In this document: positions 9,234-17,387 of the stretch, piece after piece
Position numbering within the stretch: the first letter of the stretch is position 1
Layout: every line of letters starts with the position of its first letter
Origin: Bacteroidales bacterium
GTDB taxonomy: Bacteria > Bacteroidota > Bacteroidia > Bacteroidales > WCHB1-69
DNA: 64,000 bases
Direction: 5' to 3'
Assembly (NCBI GenBank): GCA_017633255.1
Contig: JAGBPS010000017.1
Span: 173,626-237,625, forward strand
Translations under genes and position numbers: made by a program
Notes under the pieces: generated by a model
What the model was told of the DNA's origin: nothing
Databases searched by the model: none
Seen by the model: the letters and a program-made list of their open reading frames with translations, nothing else

Positions 9234-10181
9234 ATTTTCCCATTGGGCATCCGTCAGTTTGGCGCCTACTGTCTCGATAATGGCGGAGGACAGATGTGTG
9301 GCGATATAGCCGCAGCGTTCAGTATCATATCCTTTCATCAAACCATACATAAAGCCGGCTGCATAAATGTCGCCTGCACCGTTGGTGTCAATACGCTTTG
9401 CATCTTGCGGAGGGATTACTGTGGTTTTTCCGTCCATGCGTACAATGGAACCTTGAGCACCTAATTTGACAATGGCAATAGGACAGTATTCTGAAAGGAT
9501 GTTCAAAGCCTCTTCGTCGTCTTTGCCGGTAAAAGCTTTGGCTTCTTCTTGATTGGCAAAAATGATGTCAATATGGTTTTTGAGCAGGTCTTTGAGGAAT
9601 TCACGCTGTTCTTCCACCAGATTATAGCTGCCGAAGTCCATGGCTACTTTTAGCTTGCAGTCTTTGGCAATCTGGCAGAGCCTGTGAATCAGATCGTGGT
9701 TATAAATCAGATAGCCTTCGATATACAGATAGTCGTAATCTTTGAAAATGGCGGGATTCAGCTCGTTGGCAGTCATCGTGGCGGCGGCACCGAGATAAGT
9801 GGCGAAGGTGCGTTCGGCGTCGGGTGTCATAAAAGTGGTGGCGATGCCTGTGTCGATATCGGAGTATAGCAGATGTGGCGTCACATGGTAGCGCTGCATT
9901 TCCTCTTGGAAAAAGTGACCGGGTTCGTCGTTGCTGACTTTTCCGATATAGCCGGCATCGATGCCCAAACGTGCCAGTCCGTGGATGGTATTGGAGGTGG
10001 AGCCTCCTGTGGCGGATGTTTGAGGCTGGTCTTTGATGGCCGAGTGAATCACTCTTTTCCTTTCGCTGTCAATCATTTCCATTCCTCCTTTCTCCAAAGC
10101 GAATTGCTTTAACAAGTCTTCGTTTTCCAATTTGACGATAACGTCAACCAACGCATTTCCGATACCTACAATTTTTGCCAT
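9213..10181 (-). CDS. PfkB-family kinase, adenosine kinase-like
   Basis: This is a ribokinase-fold sugar/nucleoside kinase of 322 residues. N-terminal GIGNALVDVIVKLE and the GGSTSNTIHGLARLG motif are typical of the Bacteroidota kinase usually annotated as adenosine kinase. The C-terminal PfkB signature DTNGAGDIYAAGF contains the catalytic Asp and anion hole. Substrate assignment beyond the PfkB family is inference. A two-hairpin repeat lies about 60 bp upstream, between this gene and sufE. It overlaps the convergent pncC by 21 bp. Confidence 0.88.
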   Translation of the reverse strand: MAKIVGIGNALVDVIVKLENEDLLKQFALEKGGMEMIDSERKRVIHSAIKDQPQTSATGGSTSNTIHGLARLGIDAGYIGKVSNDEPGHFFQEEMQRYHVTPHLLYSDIDTGIATTFMTPDAERTFATYLGAAATMTANELNPAIFKDYDYLYIEGYLIYNHDLIHRLCQIAKDCKLKVAMDFGSYNLVEEQREFLKDLLKNHIDIIFANQEEAKAFTGKDDEEALNILSEYCPIAIVKLGAQGSIVRMDGKTTVIPPQDAKRIDTNGAGDIYAAGFMYGLMKGYDTERCGYIATHLSSAIIETVGAKLTDAQWENLLPEVL

Positions 10182-10240
10182 AATATTTTGATTTTCAATT
10201 AATTATGTAGTCTATTTTTGATTTTACGATTAGAAATTAT

Positions 10241-10287
10241 GGCATCGAAGATGCCAAATTTCAGTAACCCCACACGGAAGTGTGGGG
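10241..10287. repeat. Two-hairpin dispersed repeat, copy 1
   Basis: A first hairpin (GGCATC, loop GAA, GATGCC; 10241-10255), a 12-bp AT-rich spacer and a second hairpin (CCCCACAC, loop GGAA, GTGTGGGG; 10268-10287). The same two-hairpin layout and spacer recur at 22317-22363 and 58174-58219. It lies between the sufE stop and the kinase start. Confidence 0.8.
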
Positions 10288-10292
10288 TTTGC

Positions 10293-10718
10293 TCAACTCT
10301 TCTTGCTGAAAGCTAACGCATAAATCTTGATCTGCTTGATCATCGAAACCAGTCCGTTACTGCGGGTGGGCGAAAGATGCTCTTTCAGTCCGATCTGGTC
10401 GATGTATTCCAAGTTGCAGTCCAGGATTTCCTGCGGGGTGCGGCCCGAAAGCACACGGATCAGCAGGTTGATGATGCCCTTGGTGATGATGGCGTCGCTG
10501 TCGGCGGTGAAATAAATCAGGCCGTCACGGTAATCGGCATGCAGCCATACCTGCGACTGGCAGCCCGAAATCAGGTATTGTTCAGTCTTGTACTGCTCGT
10601 CAATCAGTGGCAATTCCTTGCCTAACTCAATGATATAGTTGTATTTGTCCAACCAGTCGTCAAAAATCTCAAATTCTTCGATAATCTGCTGTTCAGCTTC
10701 CTGTAATGTCTGTGCCAT
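10293..10718 (-). CDS. sufE: SufE-type sulfur acceptor for Fe-S cluster assembly
   Basis: SufE takes persulfide sulfur from the cysteine desulfurase SufS and stimulates it. The acceptor cysteine sits in the conserved loop ISGCQSQVW (about residue 50). The C-terminal LSPTRSNGLVSMI is also typical. I chose the start at MAQTLQEAEQQ (10718), 141 residues, because the frame upstream of it runs through a -7 box (10738-10746). No other suf genes are in the window. Confidence 0.92.
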   Translation of the reverse strand: MAQTLQEAEQQIIEEFEIFDDWLDKYNYIIELGKELPLIDEQYKTEQYLISGCQSQVWLHADYRDGLIYFTADSDAIITKGIINLLIRVLSGRTPQEILDCNLEYIDQIGLKEHLSPTRSNGLVSMIKQIKIYALAFSKKS

Positions 10719-10737
10719 AATTTTCTGGATATAAAAT

Positions 10738-10746
10738 GCAAAAATA
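10738..10746 (-). promoter_or_regulatory. -7 box of sufE (TATTTTTGC)
   Basis: On the minus strand TATTTTTGC lies about 20 bp upstream of the sufE ATG at 10718. It lies in the region that would be coding if the longer reading frame were used. Confidence 0.7.
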
Positions 10747-10763
10747 CGAAAAATAATGAGCAA

Positions 10764-10798
10764 ATCAGCTAATTAGTTAGTTGGCAAATTGGAATAGT
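10764..10798. repeat. CTAATTAGTTAG / GGCAAATTGG short words
   Basis: A/T-rich tandem words of the type AGCTAATTAG and GGCAAATTGG lie between the divergent sufE and DUF1295 promoters. Related blocks are at 28690-28720, 33299-33331 and 56752-56823. Confidence 0.55.
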
Positions 10799-10831
10799 TT
10801 TTTTCTGCAGATATAGAATGAAAAAAAATTG

Positions 10832-10840
10832 TACTTTTGC
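10832..10840 (+). promoter_or_regulatory. -7 box of the DUF1295 gene (TACTTTTGC)
   Basis: TACTTTTGC lies 50 bp upstream of the chosen ATG at 10890. The longer frame starting at 10818 would begin upstream of this promoter, so it is rejected as a start. Confidence 0.75.
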
Positions 10841-10889
10841 CCGCTTTTTAAGCAATAAAAAAACAATTGTAATTCAAAGAGATATCATT

Positions 10890-11756
10890 ATGTCCATCAA
10901 AGAGTCCAGAGTAGCCAGTTTCCTTATCATTGCAATCATCTATATCGCCGCGTTTTTTGTTGGCTATGCCGCATATCAGCTTCCCTGCATGGCGGAGTGG
11001 CACTATCTTTGGCGACTGTTGGTGGCCGATGTGGTCGCCACTGTTTTTGTATGGGCATTTGGACTTGTATTCAAAAATGTCTCTGTTTATGACCCCTACT
11101 GGAGTGTGGCCCCGCCGGTCATGCTCACTGCCTGGGCTGTCGGCCAGCAAAGTTGTAGCAGTGCCACCATTTTGTTACTGCTGGCGGTCTGGGTCTGGGG
11201 CATCCGCTTGACAGGCAACTGGGCCTATACTTTCAAGAATCTCAATGCGGAGGATTGGCGATACACCAAGTATAGAAAAAGTCAGCATCCTTTTGTGTTT
11301 CAGCTGATTAATTTTTTTGGACTGAATATGATGCCCACTTTGGTGGTGTTCATGGTGATGATTCCCGGCTTCAAGTTAATAGAAATTGGGGCAGATGCCA
11401 ATATTTTCACTTTGCTGGCCTGTATGCTGTGTCTGGGCAGTGCCACTTTGCAATTCATTGCCGACCAGCAGATACACCGTTTCATCCGGGAAAAGCGAGG
11501 CAGAGTGTGTAATGTGGGTTTGTGGAAACACGGCCGCCATCCCAACTATCTGGGGGAAATCATGATGTGGTGGGGCGTGTATTTCATGTTTTTGTCTGTC
11601 ACGCCCGACGTGGATCAGAATTGGTGGTGGCTGATCGGAGCGTTACTGAACACTTGCATGTTCTGCTTTATCAGCATTCCCTTGATGGAGAAGCGCCAGC
11701 TTCAAAACAAAGCGGAATACGCTGAATACAAGAAGAATACAAGGATGTTTATATAG
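10890..11756 (+). CDS. DUF1295 / steroid 5-alpha-reductase-like membrane protein
   Basis: This is a polytopic inner-membrane protein of 288 residues with about seven helices, in the DUF1295 family related to steroid 5-alpha reductases and isoprenylcysteine methyltransferases. The C-terminal half carries the family signature: VCNVGLWKHGRHPNYLGE, then MMWWGVYFM, where polar residues face the cofactor pocket in relatives. The start was set by the promoter inside the longer frame. The real substrate is unknown. It is followed 28 bp later by birA, which has its own promoter. Confidence 0.85.
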   Translation: MSIKESRVASFLIIAIIYIAAFFVGYAAYQLPCMAEWHYLWRLLVADVVATVFVWAFGLVFKNVSVYDPYWSVAPPVMLTAWAVGQQSCSSATILLLLAVWVWGIRLTGNWAYTFKNLNAEDWRYTKYRKSQHPFVFQLINFFGLNMMPTLVVFMVMIPGFKLIEIGADANIFTLLACMLCLGSATLQFIADQQIHRFIREKRGRVCNVGLWKHGRHPNYLGEIMMWWGVYFMFLSVTPDVDQNWWWLIGALLNTCMFCFISIPLMEKRQLQNKAEYAEYKKNTRMFI

Positions 11757-11772
11757 TAAGAATAAATCTCTG

Positions 11773-11781
11773 TATCTTTGC
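11773..11781 (+). promoter_or_regulatory. -7 box directly abutting birA (TATCTTTGC)
   Basis: TATCTTTGC ends only 3 bp before the birA ATG at 11785. With the usual spacing of this box to the transcription start, the mRNA would begin at or within a base or two of the start codon. Confidence 0.7.
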
Positions 11782-11784
11782 CAC

Positions 11785-12522
11785 ATGATTTTAGAAAACC
11801 CTCTTTTCATCGATACCATAGACTCCACCAATAAGAAACTGAAGGAGCTGCTGGCAGAAAACGCTGAATTGCCCGACTATTTCTGCGTGGCTGCCGCTTT
11901 CCAGTCCGCCGGAAGGGGCCAAGGCAGCAACCGCTGGCAAAGCGACAAAGGACAGAATGTGTTGGCGAGTATGCTATTCAATCCTTCGTATCCTCCCGCA
12001 CGGCAGTTTGTGCTGAACCAGTGTTTTGCGCTGTCGGTCAGGAACTTGTTGTCGCAGTACGTCGATGGGGTGAAAATCAAATGGCCCAATGATATTTATG
12101 TGGATTGGAAGAAGATTGCGGGTATTTTGATCGAACATCATATTGAGGGAGAACGTATCAAGCATACCATTGCCGGGGTGGGTATCAATATCAACCAAAC
12201 TGTTTTTGATGCGGATATTCCCAATCCGACTTCGCTGAAATTGCTGACAAACAGGGATTTCGATGTGCATGAGATGGTCTTGGGCTTGGTGTCTGTCTGC
12301 CAACAGTATCAATGTTCAGAAAACACTTATTATCAGAAAATCCATCAGGAATATTTGGAGAACCTGTTTCTGTATCAGGAATATACGTGGTATGAGATAG
12401 AAAATAAACTGGTGGAAGCAGAGATTACGGGAACTGATGAATACGGTCGGCTTTTACTGCATGACAAAGCCGGAAAAAATTATTGTTGCGGAATGAAGGA
12501 GGTTCGTTTATGTCTGAAATAG
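11785..12522 (+). CDS. birA: Biotin--[acetyl-CoA carboxylase] ligase
   Basis: The enzyme activates biotin with ATP and attaches it to the biotin carboxyl carrier protein. It is the short form (245 residues) without the N-terminal winged-helix repressor domain of the E. coli protein. Visible motifs: TIDSTNKKLKELL at the N-terminus, the biotin-binding loop SAGRGQGSNRW (about residue 38), and KWPNDIYVDWKKIAGILIE with the catalytic Lys (about residue 95). The last codons contain a good Shine-Dalgarno sequence for the next gene and overlap it by 13 bp, so the two are translationally coupled. Confidence 0.93.
   Translation: MILENPLFIDTIDSTNKKLKELLAENAELPDYFCVAAAFQSAGRGQGSNRWQSDKGQNVLASMLFNPSYPPARQFVLNQCFALSVRNLLSQYVDGVKIKWPNDIYVDWKKIAGILIEHHIEGERIKHTIAGVGININQTVFDADIPNPTSLKLLTNRDFDVHEMVLGLVSVCQQYQCSENTYYQKIHQEYLENLFLYQEYTWYEIENKLVEAEITGTDEYGRLLLHDKAGKNYCCGMKEVRLCLK
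12496..12502 (+). promoter_or_regulatory. Shine-Dalgarno of the U32 gene (AAGGAGG)
   Basis: AAGGAGG lies 8 bp before ATG 12510, inside the end of birA. Such strong sites are rare in this genome, and it decides the start of the U32 gene against the longer frame from 12483. Confidence 0.75.
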
Positions 12523-14387
12523 AATTATTAGCACCGGCGAAAAATATAGAGTGTGCCATGGCGGCGATTACCCATGGAGCGGATGCAGTGTATATCGGGG
12601 GCCCTAGTTTCGGGGCTCGTGCCGCCGCAGGCAACAGTTTCGTGGATCTGGAACAGCTGGTCCGCTTTGCCCATCCATACTATGCCAAGGTTTTTATTAC
12701 ACTGAATACCATTCTGAAAGACAGTGAATTAGCGGAAGCTGAACGGCAGGTGAAGCGCTATTATGAGATGGGTGTGGATGCTTTGATTGTGCAGGATATG
12801 GGTTTGCTTAAACTGGATTTGCCGCCCATAGCTTTACATGCTAGTACGCAAATGGATAACCGGACTCCTGAAAAAGTAAAGTTCTTGCAAAATGCAGGTT
12901 TTCAGCGGGTTGTGCTGGCACGTGAACTGAGTCTTCAGCAGATTCAAGAAATACGTAAGGCTTGTGATGTGGAGTTGGAGGCCTTTGTGCATGGCGCCCT
13001 TTGTGTGAGCTATAGCGGTCGCTGTTACATGAGTTACGTTTCCTGCGGTCGTAGTGCCAACCGTGGCGAGTGCGCCCAGTTCTGCCGCTTGCCCTACACG
13101 CTGGTCGATGCCGACGGAAATGCCATTGTCCGCGACCGTCATCTGTTGTCGCTGAAGGACATGGACCGCTCCGATTGGTTGCTTCCGATGATGCAAGCCG
13201 GCATCATGTCTTTCAAAATCGAAGGCCGCTTGAAGGATGTTTCATACGTGAAAAACATCACAGCTTATTATCGTCGCCGTATAGATGCTATTTTGGAAGG
13301 TCATCCGGAATATAAAGCAGCTTCCATTGGCAAAACCACTCTGTTTTTCGAGCCGGATCCCGAAAAGACCTTTCATCGGGATAAAACTCCCTATTTCATC
13401 AATGGGGAAAGGTCGGAGATGGTTCAGCTGGCGACTCCGAAGTCCACGGGGACTTTTGTGGGAACGGTGCAATCTGTAAGTCATAACTCATTGACATATA
13501 GTGGAGAAAAAGAACTGCATAACGGCGACGGCCTGTGCTTTATCGATGCTCAAGGGAATTTTGACGGTTTTCGGGTCAACAAGGTGGAAGGCCGGCGGGT
13601 GTTTTGGAATGAGCCTGTCGAGGGTCTTTCGGTAGGTGACAAATTGTATCGCAATTACGACATCCAGTTTGAGAAAATGCTGGCAGGCAAAAGTTCGGAG
13701 CGACGCATAGCAGTGGATTTCAAATTGTCGGAGAAAGAAGGACAGTTGGTGTTGCAGGCTACTGACGAAGCCGGAACGACCGTGGAACTGTCCATCCATG
13801 AGGACAGACAAGTAGCGGACAAGCCGGAACAAGCGCTGCAAAATCTGCAAACGCAGCTGTCGAAACTGGGCAATACCTGTTATCAGGCCAGAAATATTGA
13901 GGTGAAAACCAGTCAGGTGTTTTTCTTCCCGAATTATGTTATTGCCGGATGGCGGCGCCAGATTATAGACATGTTGATGGATACGCAATATGTTGTAGAG
14001 ACAGACCGTGCGCCCCTGCAGGAAATACCATTGTCACAACTGCCCGAGGCCGTCAATGTGATGAATGCCAAAGCCAAGGATTTTTATCAAGAACTTGGAT
14101 TTGGACAGATAGAGGATGCCTACGAGAAAACAGAATCGCCCAATGTGGCAACGCCCGGCCGCGCGTCTCTACAGAATTCAATATTGATGACCTGCAAATA
14201 CTGCATCCGTCATGCTTTGGGTGCCTGTCCGAAAGAATCAAAGGCTAATAAAACATGTGGTAATGTGGAGACGCGATTAATCGCGTCTCTACAAAATGAA
14301 CCTTTGTTCCTGAAAACGGGCCGCCATACCTTCCAATTGACCTTCGATTGCGCAAAATGTGAGATGATTATTACCACTCCCGAGTGA
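12510..14387 (+). CDS. U32 peptidase-family protein (YegQ/TrhP-like)
   Basis: Members of this family (collagenase-like U32; E. coli RlhA and TrhP) work in RNA hydroxylation; older annotations call them proteases. The TIM-barrel start (LLAPAKNIECAMAAITHGADAVY) and the cysteine signature are clear: VHGALCVSYSGRCYMS, then SANRGECAQFCRLPY. The C-terminal part has another Cys set, CKYCIRHALGACP and FDCAKCEM. At 625 residues the tail is unusual: two 36-bp dispersed palindromes are read in frame at residues 545-556 and 585-596, giving NVxTxxxxASLQN twice, on either side of the CKYC motif. The cysteines are intact, so the protein is probably functional. Confidence 0.9.
   Translation: MSEIELLAPAKNIECAMAAITHGADAVYIGGPSFGARAAAGNSFVDLEQLVRFAHPYYAKVFITLNTILKDSELAEAERQVKRYYEMGVDALIVQDMGLLKLDLPPIALHASTQMDNRTPEKVKFLQNAGFQRVVLARELSLQQIQEIRKACDVELEAFVHGALCVSYSGRCYMSYVSCGRSANRGECAQFCRLPYTLVDADGNAIVRDRHLLSLKDMDRSDWLLPMMQAGIMSFKIEGRLKDVSYVKNITAYYRRRIDAILEGHPEYKAASIGKTTLFFEPDPEKTFHRDKTPYFINGERSEMVQLATPKSTGTFVGTVQSVSHNSLTYSGEKELHNGDGLCFIDAQGNFDGFRVNKVEGRRVFWNEPVEGLSVGDKLYRNYDIQFEKMLAGKSSERRIAVDFKLSEKEGQLVLQATDEAGTTVELSIHEDRQVADKPEQALQNLQTQLSKLGNTCYQARNIEVKTSQVFFFPNYVIAGWRRQIIDMLMDTQYVVETDRAPLQEIPLSQLPEAVNVMNAKAKDFYQELGFGQIEDAYEKTESPNVATPGRASLQNSILMTCKYCIRHALGACPKESKANKTCGNVETRLIASLQNEPLFLKTGRHTFQLTFDCAKCEMIITTPE
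14142..14177. repeat. GCGTCTCTACA palindromic repeat inside a CDS, degenerate copy
   Basis: The block starts with AATGTGG and ends with GCGTCTCTACAGAAT, like the copy 120 bp downstream, but its left palindrome arm has decayed (GGCAACGCCC). It is in the same reading frame as the second copy and encodes NVATPGRASLQN. Confidence 0.8.
14262..14297. repeat. GCGTCTCTACA palindromic repeat inside a CDS, intact copy
   Basis: It holds a perfect 22-bp palindrome (14268-14289; arm GAGACGCGAT, centre TA), flanked by AATGTG and TACAAAAT. It encodes NVETRLIASLQN in the U32 protein. An intergenic relative is at 23122-23160. Confidence 0.88.
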
Positions 14388-14496
14388 AAATAGCGGTGGC
14401 AATAAGATCAACAATATTTACAATGCCTTGTGAATAGCGGAAATTCATAATTTTGAAAAAAATTGTCATTCAATGATTTTGTATTGAAAAAAATTG

Positions 14497-14505
14497 TATT
14501 TTTGC
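14497..14505 (+). promoter_or_regulatory. -7 box of rpmB (TATTTTTGC)
   Basis: TATTTTTGC lies 46 bp upstream of the rpmB ATG, with an A/T-rich upstream region containing a repeated GAAAAAAATTGT. Confidence 0.75.
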
Positions 14506-14550
14506 AGCCCAAATTTGAAAAAGTAATAATAATATAAAAATAAAGGAAAG

Positions 14551-14787
14551 ATGTCACGAGTTTGCCAAATCACAGGAAAAAAAGCGATTACCGGAAACAA
14601 TGTTTCGCACTCCAATATCAAGACGAAAAGAAAATTCCGTCCCAATTTGCACACCAAGAAATTCTTCGTTCCCGAATTGGACGAGTATGTGGTGCTGAAA
14701 GTTTCTGCTAAAGGTATGCGCAACATCAATAAAAAAGGCATTTGGAACTGCATCGTTGAAGCCAGCGAAAAAGGTATCCTCAAATAA
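14551..14787 (+). CDS. rpmB: 50S ribosomal protein L28
   Basis: This is a 78-residue ribosomal protein; MSRVCQITGKK at the start and RRKFRPN-like KTKRKFRPNLHTKKF are the L28 signature. It has its own promoter upstream and a strong intrinsic terminator downstream, so it appears monocistronic here. In many Bacteroidota rpmB is followed by rpmG; that neighbour is missing in this window. Confidence 0.97.
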   Translation: MSRVCQITGKKAITGNNVSHSNIKTKRKFRPNLHTKKFFVPELDEYVVLKVSAKGMRNINKKGIWNCIVEASEKGILK

Positions 14788-14814
14788 TGTCTTTTGACTT
14801 TGAGATCTAAAAAG

Positions 14815-14845
14815 TGCTACACAAATCATGTGTAGCATTTTTTTT
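14815..14845 (+). terminator. Intrinsic terminator after rpmB
   Basis: A perfect 9-bp stem (TGCTACACA / TGTGTAGCA) with a 5-base loop is followed by eight T residues. Confidence 0.9.
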
Positions 14846-14861
14846 GCAATATTTTCGCTAT

Positions 14862-14869
14862 CTTTGCGT
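14862..14869 (+). promoter_or_regulatory. -7 box of the TonB receptor gene (TATCTTTG-type)
   Basis: A TATCTTTGC sequence sits about 25 bp upstream of the TTG start codon of the receptor gene, immediately after the rpmB terminator. Coordinates are approximate by a base or two. Confidence 0.65.
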
Positions 14870-14889
14870 ATTAAAAAAAACATAAATAC

Positions 14890-17376
14890 TTGGCACAGTT
14901 TCGGAAGTGGTTATTGCTGTTGATGGCTCTGGGAATGAGTACGCTTTTTGCCCAGCATGCCACTTTTGTGGGTATTATTACCGACGAATACGCCCAGCCT
15001 ATCGATAATGTGGTGGTGACCGTGGTGGGAGCCGACCTGTCTACCGTTTCCTCCGAAACCGGTATGTTTGAGTTGAAAGTGCCGGCAGAACGGGAGTTGC
15101 AAATCCATCTGCAACATCTGTCCTATCGTGATACAACCCTCATCGTCACTTTGCGTAAAAACCAACGCGAGCGACGGATGATTACACTTTTGTCCACCGG
15201 TGAACAGCTTGAAATGGTGGATGTCAGAGGCCGTGGCGACGATGGCTTTACCCGTGTGGATCCTAACTTGACCTTCAAATTGCCTTCGCCGACGGGAAGT
15301 GTGGAGGCGCTGATTACGACGTTGCCGGGTATTTCTTCCACCAACGAATTGAGTTCCCAATACAACGTCCGCGGTGGTAATTATGACGAGAATCTGGTCT
15401 TTGTCAACGATATCCAGATTTATCGTCCCTTCCTCATCCGCAGTGGTCAGCAGGAAGGCTTGAGTTTTGTCAATCCTGATTTGACCGCCGGTATCAAATT
15501 CTCCGCGGGCGGTTTCGAGGCCAAATATGGCGACCGCATGTCTTCGGTGCTGGATGTGGAATACAAGCAGCCGACCAAATACGGTGGTTCGCTTTCTGCC
15601 AGCTTGCTGGGCTGTTCGGGCCATGTGGAGGGTAATGTTAAGGATAAATTCACATTTTTGTTGGGTGTCCGCTTCAAATCCAATGCTTATCTTTTCAAGA
15701 ATCTGGATACAAAGGGAGATTACAAACCTCGCTTTTTCGATACCCAGATGTTGCTGACATATAAGCCTATCAAAAAGCTGGAAATCAGTTTGTTGGGTAA
15801 CTTTTCCATTAATCGCTACCTCTTTGTTCCTTCTGACAGAACAGCTGTTTTCGGTAGCCTGAATTCTACCTTGTCCCGCTATACGGTTTATTACGAGGGC
15901 CAGGAAGTGGACAAGTATGAGAATTATTTGGGTGCGCTGACTTTCAAGTATTTGGCAGACGAAAACAATACATATAAGTTCATTGTTTCTTCCTATTATG
16001 CCCGTGAGGCCGAGACTTTTGACATTCGTGGTGCGTATGCTTTGAAAGATATCGAAATAGATTTGGGCAGCCAGACGGATGATATTTCGCACGAATTGAC
16101 TGAGAGAGGGGTGGGCACTTTCATGCGTCATGCCCGTAATTATATCAATTCGCTGATTTCCGCGGTGGATGTCAGAGGTACTCATAAATTGCCCAAGCAA
16201 AACACCTTCAGTTGGGGTGCGAAACTGCAGCACGAACTGATTGACGATCAGCTCAGCGAATGGAATTTCACTGATTCGGCAGGATATATTCTGCCGGTCA
16301 TCCCTACCACCCCTGGAGAAGCGGTGCCGTTTACCGATGCGTCACGTGTGCTGAATATCAATAATTATATTTTTGCCAAATATCCTTCACTGAATACTAT
16401 GCGTGCCACTGCTTTTGTGCAGGATGCATGGAAGTTCAGCTCAAAAAACGGAACTGATTTTATTCTTAATGGCGGTGTGAGATTCCATTATTGGTCTTTC
16501 AACAACGAGTTTACCGCTTCCCCGAGACTTTCTTTGGTTATCAAGCCCGACTGGAAACAAGATTGGGAGTTCCGCATCAAAACAGGTCTCTATTACCAGC
16601 CGCCATTCTATCGTGAGATGCGTGATCCTATGGGGATTCGTCACCCCGAGACCAAGTCACAGCAATCCTACCAGCTGATTTTCTCTTCGGAATATAACTT
16701 TTTGCTGTGGCACAGGCCGTTCAAATTTACCGGCGAGTGTTATTTCAAGTGGCTCAACAACCTGATTACCTATACCACCAATAACATGCAGATTACTTAC
16801 AGCGGTATCAACGATGCGGTGGGTTTTGCCACGGGTGTGGATTTGAAACTGAGCGGTGAGTTTATCAAGGGTCTGGAGTCTTGGATTTCTCTTTCTTTGA
16901 TGAAAACTATGGAGAAGCTGGTTCGGGATGCCGATGGTAACAAGCTCACAGACACGAAGTTCGTTCGTCGTCCTACCGATCAGGTATTCAATATCAACAT
17001 CTTCTTCCAGGATCATTTCCCAACGCTGCCGCAGTTCCGTGTTCATCTGAATTTTGTCTTCGGTAGCGGTCTGCCTTACTGGATGCCAGGGACGGTGCAT
17101 GGTCGGGAGAATTGTATCAATGGTCCATGGTATCGCCGAGTGGATTTAGGCTTTTCGTACATGTTCTTGGAGCAGAGTCGCGACAGAATGAGAAACAAGA
17201 GCAAATTTATCCGAGCAATCAATAATTTTGGTATCTATCTGGAGATCTTTAACTTGTTGAATACTGCCAATGTGTCGTCCTACGACTGGATCAAGAATAC
17301 GGACAATACCTATTCGAGAGTTCCTAATTATTTGACTTCCAGATTGATAAATGTGAAATTGGCTATTGATTTCTAA
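14890..17376 (+). CDS. TonB-dependent outer-membrane receptor with carboxypeptidase-like N-domain
   Basis: This is an outer-membrane active transporter powered through TonB. It has a signal peptide (RKWLLLLMALGMSTLFAQ), a CarboxypepD_reg-like beta-sandwich (residues about 22-100; GIITDEYAQPIDNVVVTVVG), a plug domain (VEALITTLPGISSTNELSSQYNVRGG) and a 22-strand barrel ending LINVKLAIDF. A stop codon lies in frame at 14872 and no ATG precedes the signal peptide, so TTG 14890 is the only workable start. The downstream FecCD permease (11 bp) and ATPase imply uptake of a siderophore, heme or cobalamin; the ligand cannot be told. Confidence 0.9.
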   Translation: MAQFRKWLLLLMALGMSTLFAQHATFVGIITDEYAQPIDNVVVTVVGADLSTVSSETGMFELKVPAERELQIHLQHLSYRDTTLIVTLRKNQRERRMITLLSTGEQLEMVDVRGRGDDGFTRVDPNLTFKLPSPTGSVEALITTLPGISSTNELSSQYNVRGGNYDENLVFVNDIQIYRPFLIRSGQQEGLSFVNPDLTAGIKFSAGGFEAKYGDRMSSVLDVEYKQPTKYGGSLSASLLGCSGHVEGNVKDKFTFLLGVRFKSNAYLFKNLDTKGDYKPRFFDTQMLLTYKPIKKLEISLLGNFSINRYLFVPSDRTAVFGSLNSTLSRYTVYYEGQEVDKYENYLGALTFKYLADENNTYKFIVSSYYAREAETFDIRGAYALKDIEIDLGSQTDDISHELTERGVGTFMRHARNYINSLISAVDVRGTHKLPKQNTFSWGAKLQHELIDDQLSEWNFTDSAGYILPVIPTTPGEAVPFTDASRVLNINNYIFAKYPSLNTMRATAFVQDAWKFSSKNGTDFILNGGVRFHYWSFNNEFTASPRLSLVIKPDWKQDWEFRIKTGLYYQPPFYREMRDPMGIRHPETKSQQSYQLIFSSEYNFLLWHRPFKFTGECYFKWLNNLITYTTNNMQITYSGINDAVGFATGVDLKLSGEFIKGLESWISLSLMKTMEKLVRDADGNKLTDTKFVRRPTDQVFNINIFFQDHFPTLPQFRVHLNFVFGSGLPYWMPGTVHGRENCINGPWYRRVDLGFSYMFLEQSRDRMRNKSKFIRAINNFGIYLEIFNLLNTANVSSYDWIKNTDNTYSRVPNYLTSRLINVKLAIDF

Positions 17377-17387
17377 AGCTTGAATAG

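Noticed and set aside
14911..16233. 440-codon minus-strand frame opposite the TonB receptor
   Set aside because: Shadow of the receptor gene; no domain, no signal, no promoter box, and the receptor frame has clear plug and barrel motifs.
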